Source: Opitutales bacterium
GTDB taxonomy: Bacteria > Verrucomicrobiota > Verrucomicrobiia > Opitutales > Intestinicryptomonadaceae
Direction of reading: 5' to 3'
Length of the DNA stretch: 5,592 nucleotides
NCBI GenBank assembly: GCA_021641325.1
Contig: JAJXPD010000143.1
Coordinates: 1 to 5,592, forward strand
Shown: one piece after another, positions 1 to 5,592 of the stretch
Layout of the letters: the number at the start of each line of letters is the position of its first letter
Numbering within the stretch: position 1 is the stretch's first letter
Notes under the pieces: model-generated
What the model was told of the DNA's origin: nothing
Databases searched by the model: none
Seen by the model: the letters and a program-made list of their open reading frames with translations, nothing else
Program-made: the position numbers and the translations under genes

Positions 1-1090
1 CACACTGAAAATCGCCTTCGCCCCGCCCGACTTTCTGCCCGCCAAAATTCCGCGGGCGGCGGCGGCTGTGCTGCTTTCTGCGGCGGCGGTTCCGTTTGCG
101 CTCGACGTGAAATTCGACGGAAACTTGGCGTCGCTAAGCGCCCTCGGAAAAGAGGCGAAGCGCGACGACACGCTACTTAGAAGCGTCTGGAAAGACGGCG
201 TTTCGCGGGCGTTTCTGCTTGTGGAAGCCGACTCCGCCGACGCCGCAAAACGCAAATGCGCGGAAATCGAAAGGCGGGCGTCGAAGCTTCCGAACGCCGA
301 AATTTTCCCGCTCTCGCCCATTCTGCCCGACTCGAAGACACGCGCCGAAAACGCCGCCCGCTGGGAGAAATTCCGCGACGGCAAAGCCGCGCAAATAGAG
401 GCGGCGGCAAGGGCGGAGGGGCTGAACCCGTCCGCTCTCGACCTCGACATTTGGCGCGGGAAAGTCTCCCCCGAACCCGAAAAGCTCAGCCCGCTCGCCG
501 ACATTTTCAGGGGGAAAATTTCGCCCGACGGCAGGGCAATCGCGCTTCCCGTGAAGCTCGCCGACGGCGCGGACAGGCGCAAATTCGCCGAAGCCGCGGA
601 GAGGCTCGGCGCGCACTACATAGACGCGCAGTACCTCGGCGAACGCATTGCGCAAAACGCGTACGAGTGGCTTGCAAAATTCGCGGCGGCGGCGTTTGCG
701 GCGGTCGCGCTCTACCTGCTTGCGGCGACGCGCAGTATTTCGGCGGCGCTGAAAATCCTCGCGCCCGTTGCGGCCGGACTGCTTTGGAGCTTGGGCATCA
801 TGGGGGCGGCGGGAATCCCGATTAACATGGTAAATTCGGTGTTCGTAATTTTCGCCGTCTGCATCGCGCAAGACTACGCGGTTTTCCCGCTGTTCGCAAA
901 AATGCGCGGTCGAAAGCCGCCCTACCCCGCGGTGTTCCTGTCGGCGGCGACGACGGTCGCGGCGTTCGGCATGCTCGGCTTTGCGGAGCACCCCGTGATG
1001 AAAACGCTCGGACTCGCCGCGGCGGTCTCGATTTTCGCGATATTCTGCGCGTGCCTCGCGCTGTCGCCCGAAAGGGGGAACGGCAAATGA
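1..1090 (+). CDS. MMPL/RND-type exporter, C-terminal half (5' end outside window)
   Basis: Predicted inner-membrane exporter of the MMPL (RND-like, COG4258-type) family, which in aryl polyene clusters is thought to move the polyene-lipid across or out of the inner membrane. The frame is open from position 2, with no stop before the window edge, so the GTG at 68 is not the true start; 362 residues are visible. They match the second half of a 12-TM protein: a TM segment near visible residues 18-36, a roughly 180-residue soluble periplasmic loop, then five hydrophobic segments starting at WLAKFAAAAFAAVALYLLAA and ending in TLGLAAAVSIFAIFCACLAL. The segment containing IAQDYAVF (Asp at 872-874) is placed like the TM10 Asp-Tyr motif of MMPL proteins, a likely proton-relay residue. 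The stop TGA overlaps the next start (ATGA). The family is fairly certain; the substrate is inferred from the neighbours. Confidence 0.85.
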   Translation, partial: TLKIAFAPPDFLPAKIPRAAAAVLLSAAAVPFALDVKFDGNLASLSALGKEAKRDDTLLRSVWKDGVSRAFLLVEADSADAAKRKCAEIERRASKLPNAEIFPLSPILPDSKTRAENAARWEKFRDGKAAQIEAAARAEGLNPSALDLDIWRGKVSPEPEKLSPLADIFRGKISPDGRAIALPVKLADGADRRKFAEAAERLGAHYIDAQYLGERIAQNAYEWLAKFAAAAFAAVALYLLAATRSISAALKILAPVAAGLLWSLGIMGAAGIPINMVNSVFVIFAVCIAQDYAVFPLFAKMRGRKPPYPAVFLSAATTVAAFGMLGFAEHPVMKTLGLAAAVSIFAIFCACLALSPERGNGK

Positions 1091-1938
1091 GCCAGTGGAC
1101 GGGCAAAAGCTACGGCGGCTACTGGGGAAACCTATGCTTTCTCAAACTCCTGAAGCTGGGGCTTGCGCCCGCGTACGTTCTGCTGGCGTTCGTGGCGGCG
1201 TACTTCATGGTTTTCAGAAGACGCGCCTGCGCGGGGGCGGTCGAATTTCTGTCGCGCGTAAACGGGCGGAAAGTCGGGGCGTTCTCGGCTGAGACATACA
1301 AGCTGCTGTTTACGTTCGGAGCGTGCCTGCTCGACAGAACCTCCGTCATGCTCGGCGAAAGCAAGATAACACTGCGCGACGAGTGCCGCGCGACGCTCGA
1401 AGACGCGATGGCGGACGGACGCGGGGTCGTGGTGCTCACGGCGCACGTCGGCGGCTGGGCGGCGGCGGGAACAAAGCTTTCGGAATACGGCAGGGAGGTC
1501 GTGGTGCTCGGCGCGGACAGGGAGAACCCCGAACTTCAAAAGCTGGCGGAATCGGCGCGGAAAATCGACGCGCCCAAGATTTTCGACGACGGCTCGCTCG
1601 GATACGTCGAAGCCTACGCCGCACTCAAAAGGGGCGCGATTGTCGCAATCCACGCCGACAGGTACGCGGGCGGAAGGTTCGCGGAGGCGGAATTTTTCGG
1701 CTCGAAAGTGAAAGCGCCAACCGCCGCGTTTTCGCTCGCAAAAACGGCGAAAGTCAAAGCCGTGCAGATAATCTGCACGCGCGAAAAAAAATTCGAATAC
1801 GCAATGCGGGCGTCGGAGGTTTTCGACCCCGCAAAAACGCCGCCCGACGACTGCGCGCGCGCATTCATGAAAAACCTCGAAACCGCGCTCCGAAAATACA
1901 AGTACCAGTGGTTCAATTTTTACGATTTCTGGAATTGA
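1087..1938 (+). CDS. LpxL/HtrB-like lysophospholipid acyltransferase of aryl polyene type
   Basis: Membrane-bound acyltransferase, 283 residues, of the LpxL/HtrB superfamily (COG4261-like), a standard member of aryl polyene clusters that probably transfers the polyene chain to a lipid acceptor. ATG 1087 is chosen over the in-frame upstream start at 1051 because it overlaps the exporter stop as ATGA, has a purine-rich AAGGGGGAA just upstream, and begins the W-x-G-x-S/Y-G-G-x-W-G-N N-terminus expected of the family. A TM anchor lies at about residues 24-43. The catalytic region is LTAHVGGWAAAG with His120; a D-R pair (Asp191-Arg192) follows in IHADRYAGG, then FFGSKVKAPTAAFSLA (acceptor/acyl region). 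The C-terminus QWFNFYDFW (274-282) is a signature I associate with the APE subgroup. Odd point: the HX4(D/E) acid is replaced by Ala125, so activity is uncertain. No frameshift is seen. Confidence 0.85.
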   Translation: MSQWTGKSYGGYWGNLCFLKLLKLGLAPAYVLLAFVAAYFMVFRRRACAGAVEFLSRVNGRKVGAFSAETYKLLFTFGACLLDRTSVMLGESKITLRDECRATLEDAMADGRGVVVLTAHVGGWAAAGTKLSEYGREVVVLGADRENPELQKLAESARKIDAPKIFDDGSLGYVEAYAALKRGAIVAIHADRYAGGRFAEAEFFGSKVKAPTAAFSLAKTAKVKAVQIICTREKKFEYAMRASEVFDPAKTPPDDCARAFMKNLETALRKYKYQWFNFYDFWN

Positions 1939-1996
1939 AATATGCTTGCGCGACGACGGGCGCGAAATAAGATGACGGCAATTATATTTTTTTGAA
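1939..1996 (+). other. 58-bp AT-rich spacer before the ACP, holding a possible 17-codon leader ORF
   Basis: This is the only real intergenic gap in the window. It contains an ATG at 1942 preceded by GGAA (1931-1934) at SD-like spacing, opening a 17-codon frame (1942-1995, sequence MLARRRARNKMTAIIFF) whose TGA ends one base before the ACP start codon. It also holds a weak GC-rich inverted repeat (1946-1951 with 1960-1965, one G-T pair, 8-nt loop) and a run of seven T (1987-1993) directly before the ACP. The ACP has no SD sequence of its own, so the short frame could deliver terminating ribosomes to it. This is inference; the reading frame may be chance. No promoter with both a -35 and a -10 box is convincing. 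Confidence 0.3.
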
Positions 1997-2260
1997 ATGG
2001 ACAGAAACTCGCTTATAGAAGACATCAAGGTTAAAATCGTGTCGGCTCTGAACTTGCAGGGCGTGTCGCCGTCCGACATCGAAACCGACGCCGAACTCTT
2101 CGGCGACGGCGGGCTGGGGCTTGACTCGGTAGACGCCCTCGAACTCGTCGTGATGGTCGAACGCGAATACGGGGTGTCGGTGGACGAAAGCGCGGACGCA
2201 AAAACGGTCTTTGCGTCGGTCGGCGCGCTCGCCGACTTCGTGATTTCCAAGAAAAAATGA
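1997..2260 (+). CDS. Acyl carrier protein
   Basis: Small acidic carrier protein of 87 residues, the usual ACP length (75-90). The four-helix ACP pattern is clear: helix I DRNSLIEDIKVKIVSALNL, an acidic loop, then the phosphopantetheine site GLDSVDALELVVMVE, in which Ser44 of D-S-V-D would carry the 4'-phosphopantetheine arm loaded by a PPTase, and a C-terminal helix ending in KKK. It would hold the growing polyene chain as a thioester for the adjacent ketosynthase. ATG 1997 is the first start after an in-frame stop at 1973. There is no SD motif; the upstream bases are T-rich. The TGA overlaps the next start (ATGA at 2257-2260), which ties its translation to the ketosynthase. Known aryl polyene clusters usually carry two ACPs; only one is visible here. 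Identification is secure, pathway assignment rests on context. Confidence 0.93.
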   Translation: MDRNSLIEDIKVKIVSALNLQGVSPSDIETDAELFGDGGLGLDSVDALELVVMVEREYGVSVDESADAKTVFASVGALADFVISKKK

Positions 2261-4338
2261 GCCGAGTTCCCGCAGTAATCTCCGCCGGACTGGCGGCGGC
2301 GGCGGGAATGTCGCTCGAAGACGCCGCAAACGCCGCGTTTTCGGGGCGCGACCTTCTTTCGCAACTGCGGCTCTTCGAAAGCCCGCGCCACGCCGACAAA
2401 TTCGTAGCGGCGGCGGACATTCCGCAAAACGGCAGACGCTCGCGCTGCGAACGCCTGCTGATTGCGGCGTTGGACGAAGCGTTGGCGAATGCCGACTTGG
2501 GCGGAATCGCGCGGGAGAGAATCGCCGTGTTTGCGGGCACGAGCATCGGCGGCATTTTCGAGACCGAAAACATGCTCGAACGAAACCGCAAAAGCGGCGG
2601 GAACGGACTGCGCGAACTCGCAGGCTACGAATGCTCAACCCTCGCCGAAATCGCGGCAAAACGCGCGGGCGCGCTCGGCGAATGCGCGGCGTTCTCGACG
2701 GCGTGTTCAAGCTCTTCAATCGCGCTCGCGGAGGCGTGCAACGCGATTTCTCAGGGAGCGTGCGACGCCGCGATAGTATGCGGGGTCGACGCGCTCTCGC
2801 GCATTACAGTAAACGGCTTCGGCTCCCTTCTTCTGCTTTCGAAAGGCAAATGCTCGCCCTTCGACAAAAACCGCGACGGCATAAACCTGGGCGAAGCCGC
2901 GGGAGTGATGATTCTTGCCGCCGACGGCGCGGCGAAAGGCGAGCCTCTTGCCTACATTTCGGGCTGGGCGCGAACCTGCGATGCGTACCACGCGACAGCC
3001 CCCGCCCCAGACGGCGACGGCGCGGCGCGGGCGATGTCGGCGGCGTTGGGAAGCTCCACAAAAGCCGACTACTACAACGCCCACGGCACGGCGACGCGCG
3101 GAAACGACACCGCGGAAGCCGCCGCTCTGAAAAAAGTTTTCGGGCAAGACATTCCGCCGTTTTCGTCGCTCAAACGCGTGTTCGGACACACGCTCGGCGC
3201 GAGCGGAATAGTCAACGCGATACTTTCGGTAGAGGCTATAAAACGCTCTAAAATTCCGCCGAACGCGGGCTTCGAAACATTCGACGAAGAAGTCGGAATC
3301 GCCCCCGAAGCGGAGGTGAAAGACGCCGAAATAAACACGGCGCTCACGGTTTCGCTCGGCTTCGGCGGCAACAACGCGGCGGTTGCGATTTCGCGCAAAA
3401 AACCGCAAACGGCAAAGCCCTCCGAAAAACGGCGCGTGTTCGTCTACGGCTTCGGAATCGTAGGCGACGGCGGAATTGCGGAAGACTCCGCGCTTCTGCC
3501 TAACATTCCGCCGCTAAAAAAACGCAAATTCGCGCACCTGCAAAAAATGGGACTTCAAGCCGCGGAAACCGCGCTCGCCCGCGCGAAGCCGAAAGCCGAA
3601 AAAAACAGAACCGCCGTCTGCTGGGGCACGGGGCTTGGAATGACGTCGCAGACGCTCGCGTTCGTCGAAAACGTTTTCGAAAAGCGCGAGGCCGAACCCA
3701 TGCCGACGGCGTTCACGAACTCGGTGCACAACGCGGTGCCGTCGGCGATTGCCGTGCGCGAAAAATTCGGAGGGCTGAACAGCGCGGCGACCGCAAAGGA
3801 AATTTCGTTCGAATGCGCAATGGCGCAAACTCTGCGCGAGATATACTGCGGCGGCGCGGACGCGGCGGTCGTCTGCGCGGGCGACGAACACGCCGAACTT
3901 GCCGACGAGTTTTTGAAGCAAAGGGGACGCCCCGCCGAAACCTCCGACTTCGCCGCGGCATATTTCGTCGGAACGGAGCACTGCGCGGAAGCCGAACCGC
4001 TTGCGGAAATCCTCGCCCTCGACATTGCAAGAATTTCACGCGACGCAAATGCGGAACGCGCAAGAGCCGAAAAAATCCTCGCCGACATCGGGCTTTCGCC
4101 GAAAGAATTGGGCGGATTCCTCGCGTCAACGCCGCAAAACGCGTTTCAAAAAAAACGCCTCGACGCGCTCGCCGAAAGCTTCGGAACGCCCGAATTTTCC
4201 GGCGGAAAATACGGCGCAAACTACTGCGTTTCGGCGGCGGCGATTGCCGAAAAATCGGGCGAGAGCGGCAAAATCTTCGCGCGGTACACAATGTCCTCGA
4301 CGAACATGCGCGCGCTAACGGTCTTTAAAATACTATGA
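2257..4338 (+). CDS. Beta-ketoacyl-ACP synthase fused to an inactive KS-like (chain-length-factor-like) domain
   Basis: A 693-residue protein, far longer than a single FabF-type KS (about 410). Residues 1 to about 380 form a complete condensing enzyme: nucleophile Cys150 in STACSSSSIALAEA, His276 in YNAHGTATRGNDT, Lys306 and His311 in SSLKRVFGHTLGASG, and the closing GFGGNNAAVAI (about 368-378). It should extend ACP-bound acyl chains by decarboxylative Claisen condensation. After a short Lys/Pro-rich linker (about 380-392) a second KS-like fold starts at RRVFVYGFGIV and runs to the end, resembling the stand-alone KS chain length factor (Ketoacyl-synt_2) of polyene clusters. In it the nucleophile position falls on Glu515 (AKEISFE) by ungapped alignment, the HGT His is replaced in FLASTPQN, and the GHxxGA motif by YGANYCVSA. 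Fusion of the two is the oddity. An in-frame GTG at 3436 could alternatively start a separate second product. Start and stop both lie in ATGA overlaps. Confidence 0.9.
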   Translation: MSRVPAVISAGLAAAAGMSLEDAANAAFSGRDLLSQLRLFESPRHADKFVAAADIPQNGRRSRCERLLIAALDEALANADLGGIARERIAVFAGTSIGGIFETENMLERNRKSGGNGLRELAGYECSTLAEIAAKRAGALGECAAFSTACSSSSIALAEACNAISQGACDAAIVCGVDALSRITVNGFGSLLLLSKGKCSPFDKNRDGINLGEAAGVMILAADGAAKGEPLAYISGWARTCDAYHATAPAPDGDGAARAMSAALGSSTKADYYNAHGTATRGNDTAEAAALKKVFGQDIPPFSSLKRVFGHTLGASGIVNAILSVEAIKRSKIPPNAGFETFDEEVGIAPEAEVKDAEINTALTVSLGFGGNNAAVAISRKKPQTAKPSEKRRVFVYGFGIVGDGGIAEDSALLPNIPPLKKRKFAHLQKMGLQAAETALARAKPKAEKNRTAVCWGTGLGMTSQTLAFVENVFEKREAEPMPTAFTNSVHNAVPSAIAVREKFGGLNSAATAKEISFECAMAQTLREIYCGGADAAVVCAGDEHAELADEFLKQRGRPAETSDFAAAYFVGTEHCAEAEPLAEILALDIARISRDANAERARAEKILADIGLSPKELGGFLASTPQNAFQKKRLDALAESFGTPEFSGGKYGANYCVSAAAIAEKSGESGKIFARYTMSSTNMRALTVFKIL

Positions 4339-4898
4339 AAAAATTTGCGGCAGTGATAATGCTTGCGGCGTGCACGCTCTCCGCCGCGCCCGAATCGGTG
4401 CTCGTGAGAATGACGCAAAGCAAATACGTCTCGATTCTGCCCGAACCCGTCGTCGGCGAATGCACGCTTGCGGCGGACGCAAGCGGCAGGGTGCGCTGGC
4501 GCGTGCTCTCGCCGTTCGAGTCGCTTACAATCTGCAACGAGCGCGGGGTATTCGCGTTCGAAAAAACGTCCGACGGCTGGCGGAGGCTCGACACGCCGTT
4601 TGCGGAGGCGGTAAGGCGCACCGCGCGTGAAATCGGCAGGCTCGCAATCGGAGAGTCTTCGGAAGACTACAACGTGCGGCGCGACGGCGACACCGCGACG
4701 CTTACGCCGAAGTCGGCGGGCGTGCGGAAGTTCATCAAAAAAATCGTCGTGGTCTATTCGGGACGCTTCCCGAAATCGCTCGAATTTTTCGAGACAAACG
4801 GCGACAAAACCGTACTTTCGATTTCGGAAATCCGCGAGAATCCGAAGGGAATCGAAGCGGCGTTCGACGAAAAAAATTTCGACAAACCCGAATTTTAA
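4335..4898 (+). CDS. LolA-like exported outer-membrane lipoprotein carrier
   Basis: Exported protein of 187 residues resembling LolA (COG2834), the periplasmic chaperone that ferries lipoproteins; aryl polyene clusters carry their own LolA-like paralogue, presumed to carry the lipidated polyene or a partner lipoprotein to the outer membrane. The N-terminus MKKFAAVIMLAACTLSAAPES is a short signal sequence. It can be read two ways: signal peptidase I cleavage near LSAA (about residue 18), or a lipobox LAAC with Cys13, which would be unusually close to the start. Downstream, KYVSILPEPVVGECTLAADA followed by GRVRWRVLSPFESLTICNE matches the LolA first-strand pattern (reduced cavity-lining sheet, then R-W-x-x-x-x-P). 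The start overlaps the fused-KS stop (ATGA); no SD is visible. The family call comes from pattern and context, not a search. Confidence 0.75.
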   Translation: MKKFAAVIMLAACTLSAAPESVLVRMTQSKYVSILPEPVVGECTLAADASGRVRWRVLSPFESLTICNERGVFAFEKTSDGWRRLDTPFAEAVRRTAREIGRLAIGESSEDYNVRRDGDTATLTPKSAGVRKFIKKIVVVYSGRFPKSLEFFETNGDKTVLSISEIRENPKGIEAAFDEKNFDKPEF

Positions 4899-4899
4899 A

Positions 4900-5430
4900 A
4901 TGCGCAAACTCGCAACAGTCGCCCTCGCGCTCATGCTCTGCGCGGCAGCATTCGCGGCAGACTACCCGCTGCGGGGAATGTCGTACATTCAGCGCGGGAT
5001 TCTCTCGGCAGGCGGCGCGGACATCGCGCTTACAGTGTACGTTGCGGGCGGAGAAAACTCGGCGCAGATGGTCTTGCAGGGCGTCGCGGGGAGGCTCGCG
5101 AAAATCTCGGCGGACGCCGACGGAAACGCCTCGTGCGAGGGAAGCGCGATTCTGCCGCAAAGGCTCGCCGAAAAATTCGCCCTGCGCGACCTCCGAATCG
5201 TGCTCGGATTCGGCGGTTTCGGGAATGCCGACACCGTGTTTTTCAGGAGGTCGGGCGACAGGCTCGAATCGGTGTCGTTCGACGGATACAGGGCGGTTTT
5301 CGGAAATTTCAAAAAAATCGGCGGGCGCGAAATCCCGACGAAAATTAAAATCGAGGCGGAAAGCTACACGCTCGCGCTCGAATTCGTTTCAACCTTAAAC
5401 ACAAATCGGAATGCAACAAAACAAAATTGA
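4900..5430 (+). CDS. Small exported protein resembling DUF3261 / LolB-like proteins of aryl polyene clusters
   Basis: Protein of 176 residues with a clear signal peptide: MRKLATVALALMLCAAAFAA, cleavage expected after AFA (residue 19) or the next Ala. A lipobox is not convincing, since Cys14 follows L-M-L. The mature part is beta-rich: ADIALTVYVAGGENSAQMVLQ, then a GRLAKISADADG strand pair, an ILPQRLAEKFALRDLRIVLG helix, and closing strands GYRAVFGNFKKIGG and TKIKIEAESYTLALEFVS. This order resembles DUF3261 and the LolB fold, an outer-membrane acceptor partner for LolA, which suits its position directly behind the LolA-like gene (1-bp gap, stop TAA 4896-4898). ATG 4900 is chosen because it begins the signal peptide; the frame is open further upstream only as a shadow of the previous gene. 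The last 20 bases overlap the next gene. The tail NTNRNATKQN looks like unconstrained extension. The family assignment is tentative. Confidence 0.65.
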   Translation: MRKLATVALALMLCAAAFAADYPLRGMSYIQRGILSAGGADIALTVYVAGGENSAQMVLQGVAGRLAKISADADGNASCEGSAILPQRLAEKFALRDLRIVLGFGGFGNADTVFFRRSGDRLESVSFDGYRAVFGNFKKIGGREIPTKIKIEAESYTLALEFVSTLNTNRNATKQN

Positions 5431-5592
5431 GGCCGCAATCACGGGAATAGGCGCAATCACGCCGATAGGCAACGACTGCGAGTCCATTCTCGCCTCCCTC
5501 CGCGCGGGGCGCGACGGCATAGCGCAGGCGACGAAAATAGACGCGTCGCGCTTCGCGTCGCAAATGTGCGGCGAAACGCATTTCGACTACGC
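5411..5592 (+). CDS. Beta-ketoacyl-ACP synthase, N-terminal 60 residues (3' end outside window)
   Basis: From ATG 5411 the frame stays open to the window edge and encodes MQQNKIEAAITGIGAITPIG followed by NDCESILASLRAGRDGIAQA and KIDASRFASQMCGE. This is the classic N-terminus of FabF-type ketosynthases: V/A-I-T-G-x-G-x-x-[ST]-P-x-G, then a helix with S-L-x-A-G-R-[DS]-G-I and a FDAS-like [FI]-D-A-S-R-[FY]. It differs from the first KS in the window, whose N-terminus lacks this canonical motif. It is probably the second elongating KS of the cluster; a KS directly after the DUF3261 gene also occurs in proteobacterial aryl polyene clusters, as I recall them. The catalytic Cys, His and Lys lie beyond the edge, so activity cannot be judged. 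The start overlaps the upstream gene by 20 bp in another frame; a weak CGGA sits directly against the ATG. Confidence 0.88.
   Translation, partial: MQQNKIEAAITGIGAITPIGNDCESILASLRAGRDGIAQATKIDASRFASQMCGETHFDY

Noticed and set aside
173..991. Antisense open frame of 272 codons opposite the exporter
   Set aside because: Composition is dominated by Arg and no motif is visible; it mirrors a strong membrane-protein frame on the plus strand.
1784..1791. Runs of seven to eight A (1784-1791, 4148-4155, 4870-4876) as programmed slippage sites
   Set aside because: Each sits in a Lys-rich part of a frame that continues normally, and no alternative frame with a recognisable domain follows. They may only be spots prone to indel errors.
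1946..1993. Terminator or promoter in the spacer before the ACP (GC inverted repeat, TATATT at 1983-1988, T run)
   Set aside because: The stem is only six pairs with one G-T and the T run is over 20 bases away, so it is not an intrinsic terminator. No -35 box stands at the right distance from TATATT, which also lies only 8 bases before the start codon.
1132..2427. Long antisense open frame of 431 codons across the acyltransferase, spacer, ACP and KS start
   Set aside because: Arg-rich, with no recognisable domain, and it crosses three well-supported sense genes. Long antisense frames are expected here from the GC-rich third codon positions.
2631..3251. Plus-strand open frame of 206 codons inside the fused KS gene
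   Set aside because: It overlaps the conserved catalytic Cys and His region of the KS in another frame and has Arg-rich shadow composition.
4627..4899. Upstream extension of the DUF3261-like frame
   Set aside because: The extension lies wholly inside the LolA-like gene in another frame and would bury a clear signal peptide that starts at ATG 4900.

Overview
This window is the interior of one densely packed plus-strand operon. Its gene content matches an aryl polyene (APE) / flexirubin-type pigment-lipid cluster, that is, type II fatty-acid-synthase-like polyene assembly coupled to outer-membrane delivery. The genes in order are: the C-terminal half of an MMPL/RND-type exporter (cut by the left edge), an LpxL/HtrB-like membrane acyltransferase, an acyl carrier protein, a 693-residue protein that joins a complete ketosynthase (KS) to a second ketosynthase-like half lacking the catalytic residues (chain-length-factor-like), a LolA-like exported protein, a small exported protein resembling the DUF3261/LolB-like proteins of APE clusters, and the first 60 codons of another ketosynthase (cut by the right edge).

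Layout: exporter (to 1090), acyltransferase (1087-1938), a 58-bp AT-rich gap, ACP (1997-2260), fused KS (2257-4338), LolA-like (4335-4898), DUF3261-like (4900-5430), KS start (5411 onward). Three junctions are ATGA stop/start overlaps, one has a 1-bp gap and one is a 20-bp overlap. The only gap is in front of the ACP. I see no convincing promoter, terminator, RNA gene, mobile element or CRISPR, so the window looks mid-operon. Most starts lack a recognisable Shine-Dalgarno sequence and appear to depend on translational coupling.

How the genes would work together (inference from family knowledge): the ACP carries the growing chain, the KS half and the downstream KS elongate it, and the inactive second half may set chain length as a partner subunit fused in cis. 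The acyltransferase would attach the polyene to a lipid or another acceptor. The MMPL exporter, LolA-like and DUF3261-like proteins would move the product to the outer membrane. Ketoreductase, dehydratase, ligase and thioesterase genes expected for such a pathway are not in view and should lie outside.

Organism: a Gram-negative bacterium (LolA-type carrier, outer-membrane export) with a GC-rich genome, strong GC bias at the third codon position and A-rich runs in Lys/Glu codons. The style and weak SD usage would fit a Verrucomicrobiota/Lentisphaerota-like lineage, but this is a guess from composition, not proof.
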